Origin: Adiantum capillus-veneris
Lineage: Eukaryota; Streptophyta; Polypodiopsida; Polypodiales; Pteridaceae
Length of the DNA: 64,000 bases
NCBI GenBank assembly: GCA_014529385.2
Contig: CM043949.1
Span: forward strand, 143,793,242 to 143,857,241
Direction of reading: 5' to 3'
Below the pieces are notes generated by a model. It saw nothing but the letters and a program-made list of their open reading frames with translations, searched no databases and was not told the origin of the DNA. Position 1 is the stretch's first letter. Each line of letters starts with the position of its first letter. A program made the position numbers and the translations under genes. Of this stretch, positions 47,391-58,835 are shown one piece after another.

Positions 47391-47570
47391 ATGTGTGTGC
47401 GTTTTTTTGGATCGTATGCATGTTTTCTCTCTCTTTTCCTCTCTCAATGTGTGCGTTTTTTGTTTATGCATGTTCTCTCTCTCTTTCCTCTCTCAATGCG
47501 TGCGTTTTTTGTTTATGCATGCTCTCTCTCTCTTTTCCTCTCTCAATGTGTGTGTGCATTCTTTGTTTAT
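47380..47570. repeat. about 55-60-bp minisatellite, four units
   Basis: Units of 'ctctctcaatgtgtgcg', 'ttttttgtttatgcatg' and a CT run repeat from about 47386 to 47570. Flanked by CT, GT and GA microsatellites to 47830. Leu/Ser/Cys/Val-rich ORFs here are artefacts. Confidence 0.85.
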
Positions 47571-47757
47571 GTATGTGTGTGTGCGTTTTTGTTTATGTTT
47601 GTCTCTCTCTCTCTCTCTCTCATTCCAAAACACTATGTGTGTGTGTGTATGTATGTGTGTGTGTGAGAGAGAGAGAGAGAGGGGAGAGAGAAAGAGGGGA
47701 AGGGAACATCAGAATGAGGAGAGGGAAGGAGCATACCTGGCTCTCCTTCTCCCTCCT

Positions 47758-47790
<33 letters not shown>

Positions 47791-47924
47791 AGAAGAAAAA
47801 GAGAGAGAAAGAGAGAGAGAGAGAGGGAGAGGGAGAGCGTTACCTGCTCCTTCCTTGAGGGCGCCGAAAAACTCAGATCTCAGATCTGAGTTTTTGGGCG
47901 CGCTTGGTTATTTTTTTAGCCCAG

Positions 47925-47986
47925 CCGGCGTCGCTATGAGCGTCGCAAATTTCTTTGTAAATTTGCGACGCTCATAGCGACGCCGG
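47925..47986. repeat. perfect 28-bp inverted repeat in CACTA subterminal region
   Basis: Arms 47925-47952 and 47959-47986 are exact complements around a 6-nt loop (CTTTGT). The arms contain repeated GCGTCGC/GAGCGTCGC words, which also occur singly at 47998-48020. A separate palindrome (cagatctcagatctg) lies at about 47873-47888. Such words are the likely transposase-binding repeats of the element. Confidence 0.9.
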
Positions 47987-48044
47987 GATATTTTTTTGAG
48001 CGTCGCTTTGTGAGCGTCGCTAATATGAATAGCCTCTTGTAGTG

Positions 48045-48690
48045 ATACCAGTAAAATTGCTAGGAGACGGCAAGGAACAACACATGAAGAGTATATAAAA
48101 AGCCATATTTCATACTTACCCAAGGAGCGCATCGACACTTGCATTGCTCCAGCTGAATTTCACTTGCAAGTTGAGAACTTCCAACAATGCCCAAAGCACC
48201 GAATAATGTGCCTGTCATAAAGAGATGTTCCGATACTCGGCATGAATCTATCCTATGTTGTTGCTACACATTGAGTGCAGGGCTGACAGTCCTCCTCGCA
48301 CACGTCGCACTCACTCATCACACATGTCAAACATGTGCTCATCCTCTACCTCAAAGTGCACTGAGATGCCATAGGAGTTGTGGATGTAGAGCCAACGGGA
48401 GGATCACCATGCGGTGCACCCAAATCGTCTAGTAGCTCTTGCCTCTGTCGTTAGGCCTTGTGCACCGATGCACCACCACCAAACACAGACCAATGGGGCT
48501 TTTTCAAGGATGCGAAAGCCCTTCGTTCTCCACGTGCTCCAATGCAACGCGCTCAAGCGAGGGATTGCCCTTTTGCACTTGGTGTAAGGACAAGGGAGTT
48601 TTTCCTTGAGCCATCGATCATGCTCACGGCCTCCAGAGGGGGCCACGATAATCACAGTCGATGTCCTACACACGCGATAAATTTTTTATT
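48045..48690 (-). pseudogene. second CACTA TNP2 transposase relic
   Basis: Minus-strand text at about 48190-48120 parallels the TNP2 N-terminal region at about 45470-45405 of the neighbouring element ('gcaagttgagaa...' order conserved). At 48404-48673 a CPYTKCK motif, in a different frame from the EHVENEG-like segment, resembles the Transpos_assoc domain. The frames are broken. The first CACTA element ends exactly where this relic begins, suggesting nested insertion. Confidence 0.5.
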
Positions 48691-49690
48691 TAGTCATGTG
48701 CCTTTTTAAAAAAATAAAATAGAGAACGTTTTAAATTCTAATAAAAATAATACTGAACTTAAATTCAAAGAGAATAAACAACCATGAGTGCTAAAAGATA
48801 AATTAAATAAAAGTAGACTTAGAAAATGCAAATAGTAAACATCTAAAAGTACTACAAAATAAATATATTTATAAAAAATTAAAAATCTTCATAAAAAAAC
48901 TCAAAAGGCTAAGAAATGAAATAATTGATATCTAAGGGTAGAAGGGGTGGTTTGTACCCCTCCCCCCCCTCCTCCTGCAACCTTGGATACATTTGTATCC
49001 ATTTGAAATGAATTATCGCGGAATAGTGGCAGTAATAGGCACGGTAATAGAAGCAAGAATAGGCGTGATAATATCCTGCAATAATTCATGGCACCTAAAA
49101 TAGAGGAGGAGGGGAGAGTATGCTGCATTTTGACTGCATACCCTGCCCTCCTTCCTCTCCGCCATCTCTACATCTCAAGCTCCCCCCCCCCCCTCTTCAC
49201 CTCCCACACCACTCCTCCCTCTCTCCCTCCTCCCTCTCTCCCTACTCCATCTCTCCTTACTCCATCTTAAACACAACAACAACACATACACACACACGCA
49301 TGTTCGGGCACTCCTCGAAGGGGTTTTTTGCGCTCGTCATTGGAAGCTCAACCTAACCAGAAACCGTGCTACAACCAAAGGTATTCACAAAACAGTGCCC
49401 CCCCCCCCCTTCTTTCCCTATTGTTTTCTACTCACAAACACACACATAGGACACGCACGCACACAAACACACACACACACACACACACAACACACACACA
49501 CACACACACACACGTACATGCATAAACTCTAAAAATTGATGCGAAAGATAGAGATATCATGACATACCTCGTTCATTTGAAAAATGGTTGCGTGGTTGAA
49601 ATGTCTCTTCGTGCATGGCAATCAATATCTGCTTGTTTGCAAATGTTAGATTTTTTAGGGTATCTCTGTGTTAGATTTGTTAGATTTGTT
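48691..49690. other. AT-rich then CT/CA-rich low-complexity region
   Basis: AT-rich to about 48900, a C-run at about 48958-48970, CT/C-rich text at 49140-49270, another C-run (about 49400-49410) and CA repeats (about 49436-49513). No gene recognised. Confidence 0.5.
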
Positions 49691-49766
49691 AGAGAGAGAG
49701 AGAGAGAGGAAGAGATAGGGAGAAATATATAGATCGATAGAGAGAAAGATAGAGAGAGAGAGAGAG

Positions 49767-49806
<40 letters not shown>
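49691..49806. repeat. interrupted (GA)n microsatellite
   Basis: GA runs at 49691-49708 and 49741-49806 abut the end of the inverted LTR. Confidence 0.92.
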
Positions 49807-49809
<3 letters not shown>

Positions 49810-50919
49810 CAGGAACCGAATAATAGAGATAGACAGCAAAAGGTAGAGAAAGAGATCTTTGTATTGATGAATCTTTGCAACTTTTGATACAACAGAGGAG
49901 CAATTGAATATAGGCGCACTCTGTTGTACGGAGCGCGAACCTCATGACCACACCCCGAGCTTCACTCCGCTTGCATGCAGCTTCTCACTCGCACTCGCAC
50001 TCGCAGAAGAGGAGATCTGTGAATGATCCCCAAACGCACCACCCGTCGTGCTTTTATCCTTCTTTTCCTCGAAAAGCCTGCACGATTTTTGCACCAAGTA
50101 TACCTACGAGAATATATATAAGAATGTGATCGCTAAGCGATCCGTGAATGTTATATTTTTATCATGAAACTTTGCACAGATCCTATTTCACACACTGATT
50201 TCTCCATCGCCTACAAGATAGCCAAAAGAACATACTTGTGCAACCAATTCAACATGATAATCAAAGTAAAAAAACATAATTATATACCTTCATAATCTCA
50301 ATTGCAATACTCTACCATGAAGAAACAATCCACTTCTTGGTTGATAGCAAGGAGAGCCGTATGATGTTGTATGTCTGTCTGTCCCTGTGTATACTACACT
50401 GCTGCTGCCTTCTGTTTGTTTTGATCATAACTTTTACAAACAAACTTAGAACAGAGCAATCCAGGTACTCAAAACGACAGGAAGAGGTCTGTTCTACAAA
50501 GCCACATGGACAGAATTGCAAAAAACGTCTCTGTTTGGCTAAAAACGCAACTTTTAGGTCGCAACTCTTAAAACCTCTATTTTTGGGTCTCCACTACTTT
50601 TACAACTTATTTTAAACCTATCCATGCATTTTAAGCTAAAACACATAAATATAAAACATTGATATTAATAAAAATCTCAATTTTACTGTTCATAGACAGT
50701 CTACAGACTATCTGTTATTCATTAATCTTTATCTAATACGTTTTTTTCTTAGTGTATTATTTAAAAAAAGAATATATGTTCTCTCTTAATATCTCAAACT
50801 CATTCATATAAGCTCTATTTAGTAGACTATTCAACAATTTTTCAAATCGTGTTAAACGAACAATATGCCCTACTACATTCTTCTCGACTTTAAGAACTTC
50901 AAAAATTAGTCCTATTACA
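49807..50919 (-). mobile_element. 3' LTR, minus orientation (left arm of a Ty3 palindrome)
   Basis: Reads TGTAATAGGACTAAT... on the minus strand from 50919, after a purine-rich AAGGGGAGAA. It is the reverse complement of the LTR at 53336-54481, with scattered differences, over about 1.1 kb. Its far end is near 49807 (CTGTGAC). Confidence 0.85.
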
Positions 50920-51345
50920 TTCTCCCCTTATCAAAATTAACTCTGTCTCAGAGTTGGAAAGAGAGAAAAATTCTCTTTGCAAAACACTAAGATCAACCCA
51001 TGATGCATCCTCTACTGGATAGTTCTGCCACTTAACTAAAACTTCCACAATGTCTCTATTTCTTAGATGTTTAACACGCCTATCTAGCACTAAGTCTGGT
51101 TCTACAGTCAATGTTCCGTCATCTTTCAACTTAGAGTTGTCATGTAGAACATGATGCACATTACGAATATACTTCTTTTAATAAACTCACATGAATTACA
51201 GGATGCACTTAACATGAGAAGGAAATTCTGATTTGTAATCTAATGAATCAATGCGCTTCAAAATTTTAAATGGCCCAACAAATCGTGCAGACAATCTTCT
51301 ATCTGTTCCAAGAACCAAATGAGACTTCTCAAGAATTGACCAAAT
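50920..51345 (-). pseudogene. Ty3 chromodomain/integrase C-terminal fragment, left arm
   Basis: Minus-strand ORF 51159-50899 holds the chromodomain-like end (LVLDRRVKHLRNRDIVEVLVKW, then YPVEDASWVDL), intact where the right arm has a 4-bp insertion. Further out to about 51343, in broken frames, it matches plus-strand 52918-53040. At about 51345 the homology ends and plus-strand RT sequence begins. Confidence 0.8.
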
Positions 51346-51349
51346 GAGC

Positions 51350-53258
51350 AAGTCCTTTGACCGAATTGACCAAGAAAGACAAGGTTTTTGTGTGGACTTA
51401 TACCTGTGAGACTGCTTTTGAGACCTTGAAGGCTAAAATAGTGGAAAATTGTGTTTTAAAAGTTCCTGACGTGGGCAGACCATTTGTTGTGTCATGTGAC
51501 ACTAGTGGTGTACAACTAGGTTGTGTTTTGACACAAGAAGGAAGAGTGGTTACATATGAGTCTAGGAAATTAAGACGAAATGAATTGAACTATGCAACAC
51601 ATGATCTAGAATTGCTTGCTGTTGTTTATGCATTGAAACATTGGCGTCCTCTTTTGTTGGGTGTCAAATTCAAATTGTGTACTGATCATCAAATTTTGAA
51701 GTATATTTTCACTCAGCCATTGTTAAACAACAGACAAAGGAGATGGATTGAATTGCTGGCTGAGTATGATTTTGATTTGAAGTATTTGTGTGGAAAAGAA
51801 AATAAAGTTGCAGATGCATTGAGTCGTAGGACCATGTGTAATTTGTTGACTGTTGTGCGATCCAATTTGATTGATGAGATACATGCCGAAGTTGAAAATA
51901 ATTCCTTTTATATGCCTATTTTGAAATTCTTGCGTGAGAATATTGGTGAGATGTATGAGAACAAACATCACTTGTATAAGGGAAATATGTATTATTATGA
52001 CCGCTTCTGTATTCCTGCAAATTCTGTTTTTAAGAGTCAAATTCTGCATGAGTGTCATAATTCACCTTTTCCTTGTCATCCTGGATTGAATAAGACATAC
52101 GAAAAGATTAAAAGTTCATTCTTTTGGCCGCGTATGAAATTGGATGTTAAGAATTATGTGCGTGAGTGCTTTCAATGTCAACAAGTTAAGATTGAACATA
52201 AGAGGATGGCTGGTGACCTTCAACTCTTAGACATTCCTTTACAGAAGTGGGAGTCTATATCCATGGACTTTATCATTAGACTTCCTACTACTTGTGGAGG
52301 GTATGACTCGATCTTTGTGGTGGTAGATAGACTCACAAAACAAGCTCACTTTTTTCCAGTAAAAGTAACTGATACTGCATTGACCATTACACGCTTTTTC
52401 GTGAAAGAGATATTTCGTTTGCATGGCATGCCCAAGAGCATAGTGTCTGATAGAGATTCTAAGTTCACTTCTCATTTCTAGAGAGCGACTTTTGACTCTA
52501 TAGGTATCCAGTTACGCATGTCTACTGCTTTCCATCCTCAAACAGATGGGAAAACGGAGAGAGTGAATCGTATTTTAGAAGATATGTTACGAATGTATGT
52601 CAAGGAAAACCAATCTAATTGGAATGAATATCTGCCTTTGGTTGAATTTACATATAACAGTTCATATCATTCATCTATTAGGATGACTCCGTTTGAGGCA
52701 ATTTATGGCTACAACTGTTCCACACGTATTAGTTTGCTTAACTCGAGGAATAAGGTAGAACTGTCACGTGAGATGCTTGAGAAAATGGATAACGAGTTGG
52801 CCAAAATTAGGGGGAATATTACAGAAGCTCAAAAGAGACACAAATTGTATTATGACAAGAAACATTGGGTTGTGGAGTATGAAACTGGTGATATGGTTTT
52901 CTTAAAGGTCATTTCTGAAAAGTCTCATTTGATTCTTGGAAAGGATAGAAGATTGTCTCCAGGATTTGCTGGGCCATTTAAAATTTTGAAGCGCATTGGT
53001 TCATTAGCTTACAAATTAGAATTGCCTTCTCATGTTAAAGTGCGTCCTGTATTTCATGTGAGTTTATTGAAAAAGTATATTCGTAATGTGCATCATGTTT
53101 TACAGGACAACTCTAAGTTGAAAGATGACGGACCATTGACTGTAGAACCAGACTTAGTGCTAGATAGGCGTGTTAAACATCTGAGAAATAGAGACATTGT
53201 AAAAGTTTTGGTTAAGTTGCAGAACTATCCAGTAGCTAGAGGATGCATCATGGGTTGA
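51350..53258 (+). pseudogene. Ty3 chromovirus pol: RT end, RNase H, integrase, chromodomain
   Basis: Plus strand. ORF 51357-52481 starts in the RT connection (LTELTKKDKVFVW). It then has RNase H (VVSCDTSGVQLGCVL, TYESRKL, YATHDLELLAVVYALKHWR, TDHQILKYI, DALSR), the H2C2 zinc-binding segment (HECHNSPFPCHPGLNKTY, CFQCQQVK) and the integrase core (SISMDFIIRLP, IVSDRDSKF). An in-frame TAG at 52479-52481 interrupts the core; the frame resumes at once and continues through HPQTDGKTERVNR, the GPFKILKRIG C-terminal region and a chromodomain-like end to about 53220. There a 4-bp insertion (ctag) near 53233 breaks the end relative to the left arm. RT palm, protease and gag are missing. Inactive. Confidence 0.9.
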
Positions 53259-53335
53259 TCTTAGTGTTTTGCAAAGAGAATTTTCCTCACTTTCGACCAA
53301 CTCTGAGGACAGAGTTAATTTTGATAAGGGGAGAA

Positions 53336-54481
53336 TGTAATAGGACTAATTCTTGAAGTTCTTAAAGTCGAGAAGAATGTAGTAGGGCATATCTTTCGTT
53401 TAGCACGATTTGAAAGATTGTTGAATAGTCTATTAAATAGAGCTTAAATGAATGAGTTTGAGATATTAAGAGACAACGTATATTCGTTTTTTAAAATAAT
53501 ACACTAAAGACGTATTTGATAAAGATTAATGAATAACAGATAGTCTGTTTATGAACAGTAAAATTGAGATTTTTATTAATATTAATATTTTATATTTATG
53601 TATTTTAGCTTAAAATGCATGGGTAGGCTTCAAATAAGTTGAAAAAGTAATGGAGATTCAAAAATAGAGGTTTTACAGGTCGCGACCTAAAAGTTGCGTT
53701 TTCAGCCAAAGAAAGACGTTTTTCACAATTCTGTTCGCCAAGCCTTGTAGACCCAATCTATTCCCGTTGTTTTGAGTACCTGGATTGCTCTGTTCTGAGT
53801 TCGTTTGTAAAAGTTATGATGAAAACAAACAGAAGGCAGCAGCAGTGTAGTATACATAGGGACAGGCAGACATACAACAACATACAACTCTCCCTGCTAT
53901 CAACCAAGAAGTGGATTTGTTTCTTCATGGTAGTCTATTGCAATTGCGATTATGAAGGTACATAATTATGTTTTCTTTATTTGGTTATCATGTTGAATTG
54001 GTTGCACGAGTATGTTCTTTTGGCTATTTTGTAGGCGATGCAGAAATCAATGTGTGAAACAGGATGTATGCAAATTGTCATGATAGAAATCTAACCTTTA
54101 CGGATCGCTTAGCGATAACGTTCTTATATTATTCTTGCAGGTATACTTGGTGCGAAAATCGTGCAGGCTTTTCGAGGAAAAGAAGGATAAAAGCACGACA
54201 GATGGTGCGTTTGGGGATCATTCGAAGATCTCCTCTTCTGCGAGTGCGAGTGCGAGTGCGAGTGTGAGTGTGAGTGCGAGTGCGAGTGCAAGTGCGAGTG
54301 AGACGTTGCATGCAAGCGAACTGAAGCTCGAGGGTGGTCGGGAGGTTCGAGCTCCGTACAACAGAGTGCGTCCATATTCAATTGCTCCTCTGTTGTATCA
54401 AAACTCTACAAAAATCCATCAATACAAAGATCTCTTTCTCTATCTTTTGTTGCCTATCTCTATTATTTCGTTCCTGTGACA
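53336..54481 (+). mobile_element. 3' LTR, plus orientation (right arm)
   Basis: 1146 bp, TGTAATAGG start after the purine tract AAGGGGAGAA (53326-53335) and TTCCTGTGACA end. It contains a (GAGTGC)n-like hexamer run (about 54238-54300) that gives the Ser-Ala repeat ORF. Confidence 0.87.
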
Positions 54482-54494
54482 CACACACACACAC

Positions 54495-54568
<74 letters not shown>

Positions 54569-54590
54569 AGGAAAGAGGGAGAGAGAGAGA

Positions 54591-54636
<46 letters not shown>

Positions 54637-54800
54637 GGAGAAGGAAAGCGGAGATAGAGAGATAGGGAAAGAGGAGAGAGAGAGAGATAGGGAAGAGAGA
54701 GAGAGATGAGATATCCGTGGGGAGAAAGAGAGAGGAAAGAGGGAGAGAGAGTAATAGAGATATCCGTCGGGAGAAAGAGATAGATAGAGAGAGGAAGATA
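54482..54800. repeat. (CA)n(GA)n compound microsatellite
   Basis: CA repeats to about 54511, then long GA-rich runs with GGGA interruptions to about 54800, directly abutting the LTR end. All long Ser/Leu ORFs here are artefacts. Confidence 0.93.
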
Positions 54801-57300
54801 AAGAAATAGGGAGATAGAGAGCAATGGTTGTAGGCGGAGCAAGCATTTTGTGGTGTGCACAATGCGGGTATGCTCCTGCTTCTATAGAATTCTATGAAAA
54901 AGACCTTCTGTACATGGCGTCGATGGACCCTTGGAAATTTCTTTCTACTCTCTTCTCCTTAACTGCTCTATCTCTCTTCCTATCTCTTTCTCCCATCAAA
55001 TAGGCATTAGGTTGGATAGCTTTTAATGATACGGTACCTCTGAATGGAGGCAACCATGCAATATGCAAAGTAATCCCTCGAACAAGGAGTTCTTGTGAAG
55101 AGATGTTGCACAAGAAGCACAATAATGAAGCTCTTCTTCATAGCACTCTAAAGAAGCAAGAGCACCCTTGCACTACGCACAACACAAAATGATGGCTACA
55201 TTTACAACCATAACTCTTTATCTCTACTCAAAAGGATGGCTACATTACGTAGTTGTATATATATTTGTGTGTACATATATATTTATTTATGCATGTATGT
55301 AGACACTAAGTACGGGAGCATAGCACCCGAAGGTTAGAAGCTTCCTCTTGAGTATAGTCCTTTTTTAATCCTGTCGTTGCGGTCATTGGTCCACTCATGC
55401 ATAAATTATCGCAATTTACCCTATGGTTTTACCACGGTTGAGACTGTGATGATACCTAAAGAGGTGCTCTTCACCTTTGGATCTACTAGCCTCTACTTAG
55501 GTCTACTAGTATGTATATGTATCTACCTATTTGTGTGCTAATATACTTGTGTACATATTTATAGATGAGCGAGTAGGGGTGGAAGCTAAGTCTCATATTG
55601 CTCTTTGTAATGTAGATGTCAGACGAGAGACCACCTGGTGGGGAGCAGCCATCTAGCTCTTGTTTTGGTTGGTTCACGTCCCAGGTGGGCTCCCACCCGG
55701 GGTGGACATTGCCTTTAGTGGACCCGAGTCTTGAGGCGATGAGAACAAGCAAAGAAATAAAGATTGTTTCTAGCTATTCAACACTAAACCACGAGTTTCA
55801 TAGGTTTATTTTTGTTATTTGCAGGGATGGCCATCCTACACCTACTCTACTCAGGGTCCTCCACCGGTCGTAGATCGAGGCCTATGTTCTTTCTCCGTAG
55901 ACCACACCATGGGGAGTCAAGAAGGGACTCGTTAACTACAGAGCCTTGCATTGACGGCACCTTAGTCTACGGCCCCTTCTTATCGTCCTAGTACTCCCCT
56001 TCCATCGCAGGGTCCCACTCCCATCGCATCACAGGGTCCTACGCCACTCCATTCCACTTGTGCTTTGCTAGAACACCGTCGACGAACTTTCTATAGAAGC
56101 GCGCGTTGACCCTCATCTCAAGACATCGAGCATCATGAGAGACATGCGGCGGCGGATCTTGTGGCTTCGCTTGTTTTTGTAGTGGCGAGGGAACGGAGTC
56201 CCCACTTTCAAAGCGTGCCACCCCTGATGTAGAGGACGAGTATACTAATGCACCCATGCCAGACACGCATGGGTGCTACTACAGGGTTAACTATGGTGGC
56301 TAGGTAGACTTCGGCACACCACAGGGCAAGGCATTTCAACGCCACCTACAAATTCTTATATAATCAACGTATAAGAATTTTTTTGTAAAGTTTAGAGACC
56401 AACAACACAATCATGGAGGCTACATTGAGGACGCATTGCTAGCTAGATTTGTAAATGTCCCCGATCAACCTTGTTCACAACAGTGGTTGGAGGACTAGAT
56501 AAGATTTTTTCTAAAAAACAAGCAATCTAGTGTGCAACGTGCAGCAGCCAACCAGGTTAGAGATCCAGACAAGAGCTATAGCGGTGGGAACATTGCAGAC
56601 GCGGAGTGGAAGTCGGCAATGCTGGAAAAGAGCGATCAGGCGGTGACCGGCTCATTCTACAGACAACAACGCAAAGCTTGTGCCAGACAAACTCCCATGC
56701 ACTATGGCTGAGGAGGCAAGGCAATGTAGAAGGACAAATATGTAAGATTGATTAAATTATAGCGTCGATCAGTGATTTTAAAGACCGTAGTTGATGATTT
56801 GTTATTGTTATTGCTAACTTAGAAAAATATCACTCTTACTCGACCAACCAGAGAGATGGTCAAGTATCGAGAGCGACATACATAATTTGAAACTTGGCAA
56901 TGATTGTTCAAGAAACAACATCTCTTGCGAGAAATTCGACGCGGCGGTTGGATCACTACACGCGGTAAGTTTAAACACGTTTGTATCAATTGTTTTGAGT
57001 TGTTGATAATTTAAATATGTTTGGGTTTATGTAGAGTTAAGGTGATTAAACGTACGTGCCTTTGGACAACGATGAGATTGAGGAGGATTAGATAGAAAAA
57101 TATTCATCCAAACTTTCGTAAAGTCCCAATGTGGCAGAATGTATATACAACTATTTACATTTTATTGTACTTTTTTAAATAGTTGATCTTCTGCATATTA
57201 AATTGTCAAGGTAAAGTAAATTCAATTTCAATTCTTTGGTTCTTTTGTATACTCTTCCAAAAAACAATTGATGTTTCATTGTTTTATGTAGGTCAAAAAT
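54801..57300. other. unassigned region with weak coding-like fragments
   Basis: No confident gene. A plus-strand stretch at about 56500-56690 reads open with protein-like composition (AAANQVRDPDKSYSGGNIAD) and could be a fragment of a CACTA or other transposon ORF. 55616-55873 is an ORF without a family. 55200-55300 is TA/GT-rich. Confidence 0.3.
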
Positions 57301-57355
57301 AAAGGTGCCATTTGGGCCACCCAATTTTGGGTGGCCCAAATCAGTGAGCACCTTT
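57301..57355. repeat. perfect short palindrome (hairpin-forming)
   Basis: 15-bp arms (57310-57324 and 57327-57341, atttgggccacccaa and its complement) around a 2-nt centre, enclosed by a second inverted pair AAAGGTGC (57301-57308) and GCACCTTT (57348-57355). It may be a foldback MITE remnant. Confidence 0.85.
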
Positions 57356-57440
57356 AATTTTAAATGGTCTTTTAGTGGCAATAAGTATGGTAGTAGAAGC
57401 AGCAACAGAGGCGGTAATATTAACAGGTATATTAGTGGTC

Positions 57441-58372
57441 TTGGAGAAAATCCTTAATATGTTGGAGCTTTTCGGTTGCCAACCCCACCGTAATAGGTGA
57501 CCTAGGTTGAAACCCATACATGAGCATGAAAGGACTAAATCCAGTTTTGACATGCTTAGCATTGTTCTAGGCAAACTCGAGAATAGGTAAGTATTTTCCC
57601 AGTCAAACTATTTTTTTGGACGTATGCTCTTAGCATATCCTCTGGCACTTGGTTAACTCGTTATGTCTAACCATGTGTTTCTGGATCATCGGATGTACTG
57701 AGGTTTAGTTGTGTACCCAATCATTGAAACACAGTCCTCCAAAAGTGACTGTTAAACTTGGGATCATGATCATTGACAATGTTACTTGGCAAAACCATAC
57801 AACTTGTATAGATTGTCCACAAAATAACTTGGCTAGTTTTAGTGTCTTAACCGTTGATTTGGGTTGGAATAAACTTACATAGTTTAGTCAACCTGTCTAT
57901 GATCACCCATACCAAGTCATGACCTCGTACAGTGGTTGGTAAACCCATAATAAAATCCATGGAGATACTTTCCCATTTTCCATTGGGAATCTCCAAAGGA
58001 TGTAAGAGTCCTCCTGCTTTCAGGCGCTCTACTTTGTTCACTTGACATTTTTGGCAATGCAAGACATAAGCTTGAACAAAGCCATGTATACCTGACGAGT
58101 AAAATTACTGTCGTACGAGAGCAAAGTTTTTCTAATACTTGGGTGCCCTGCACTTGGACTATCATGAGATTCAAATAAATAATTTTACGTCGAATGTCTG
58201 AGTCTGTCGGTACACAAACTCTCCCCTTATGGAGTAGGTACCCATTGTCGATGGTGAAATGCTTCCATCGTTGTAGTTCATCACTCCATAGAGGAGAATT
58301 AGGTGTGGAGGTTAACGTTACACTACCATCATTGGAGAGTGAGAAGGATCCCTCATTTGTACATGGCTCCAC
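57441..58372 (-). pseudogene. integrase of family-A Ty3 element, truncated
   Basis: Pieces in several frames. The zinc-binding lead-in spans about 58372-58050. A clean frame 58062-57847 has CQKCQVNKVERLKAGGLLHP, the core start WESISMDFIMGLP and a VIIDRLTKLCKFIP segment. After 57847 similarity to the integrase at 37790-38190 continues in broken frames to about 57441, where unrelated sequence begins. Confidence 0.8.
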
Positions 58373-58557
58373 ACTTTGGAATATGCTTCATCATGCTTAT
58401 ATTTGCCTTTGAGAGAATCCAAAAATTCACTACGAAGTTCCTTGAACAAGAGAGAATTGATCTCCACCCACCACGTTGTATCGACCTTTATGATACCTGA
58501 GCTTGGCGTCATATTCCTAAAGAATCTTGACCCACTTGGCTTTCTGACCCTTCAAAT

Positions 58558-58803
58558 TCATTTGTTGTGAACCATTTTGATGATTTCATGGTCAAAAGCA
58601 ATCTCAAACTGAGCACCATACAGATAATGCCACCGTGTTCTTAAGGCGGACACTATTACATAGAGTTCGCACTCATAAGCAGAGTAGTTTTGCTGAGCTG
58701 CATCAAGCTTCTTGCTTTCAAATGCAATTGGCCGTCCGTTATGTAAGAGGACTGCTGCAATAGCACGGTCACTGGTATCCGTTTCCAAAACAGATGGTTT
58801 CAA
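58558..58803 (-). pseudogene. RNase H domain of family-A Ty3 element
   Basis: 82-codon frame with LETDTSDRAIAAVL (the catalytic-Asp region), PIAFESKKL, and the YECELYVIVSALRTRWHYLYG helix of Ty3 RNase H, followed by FDHEIIK where a TDH is usual. Frameshifted from RT upstream and from integrase downstream. Confidence 0.85.
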
Positions 58804-58835
58804 AGGATCTACAATAGCTAGTATGGGAGCTATAG

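Larger units (their letters stand above)
42667..48044 (-). mobile_element. CACTA (En/Spm) DNA transposon, one end missing
   Basis: The right terminus is CACTACAAGAGGC on the minus strand (plus 48044-48032), the CACTA signature. Subterminal DNA is rich in GCGACGCTC-type words and includes a 28-bp inverted repeat. Transcribed leftward it carries a TNP2-type transposase (45868-43254) and a second coding region (about 42990-42667). The other terminus would be in or beyond the assembly gap. It abuts a second CACTA transposase relic at 48045. Confidence 0.8.

Noticed and set aside
54334-54862. Several overlapping ORFs of 107-160 codons
   Set aside because: They read the compound CA/GA microsatellite in different frames and strands.
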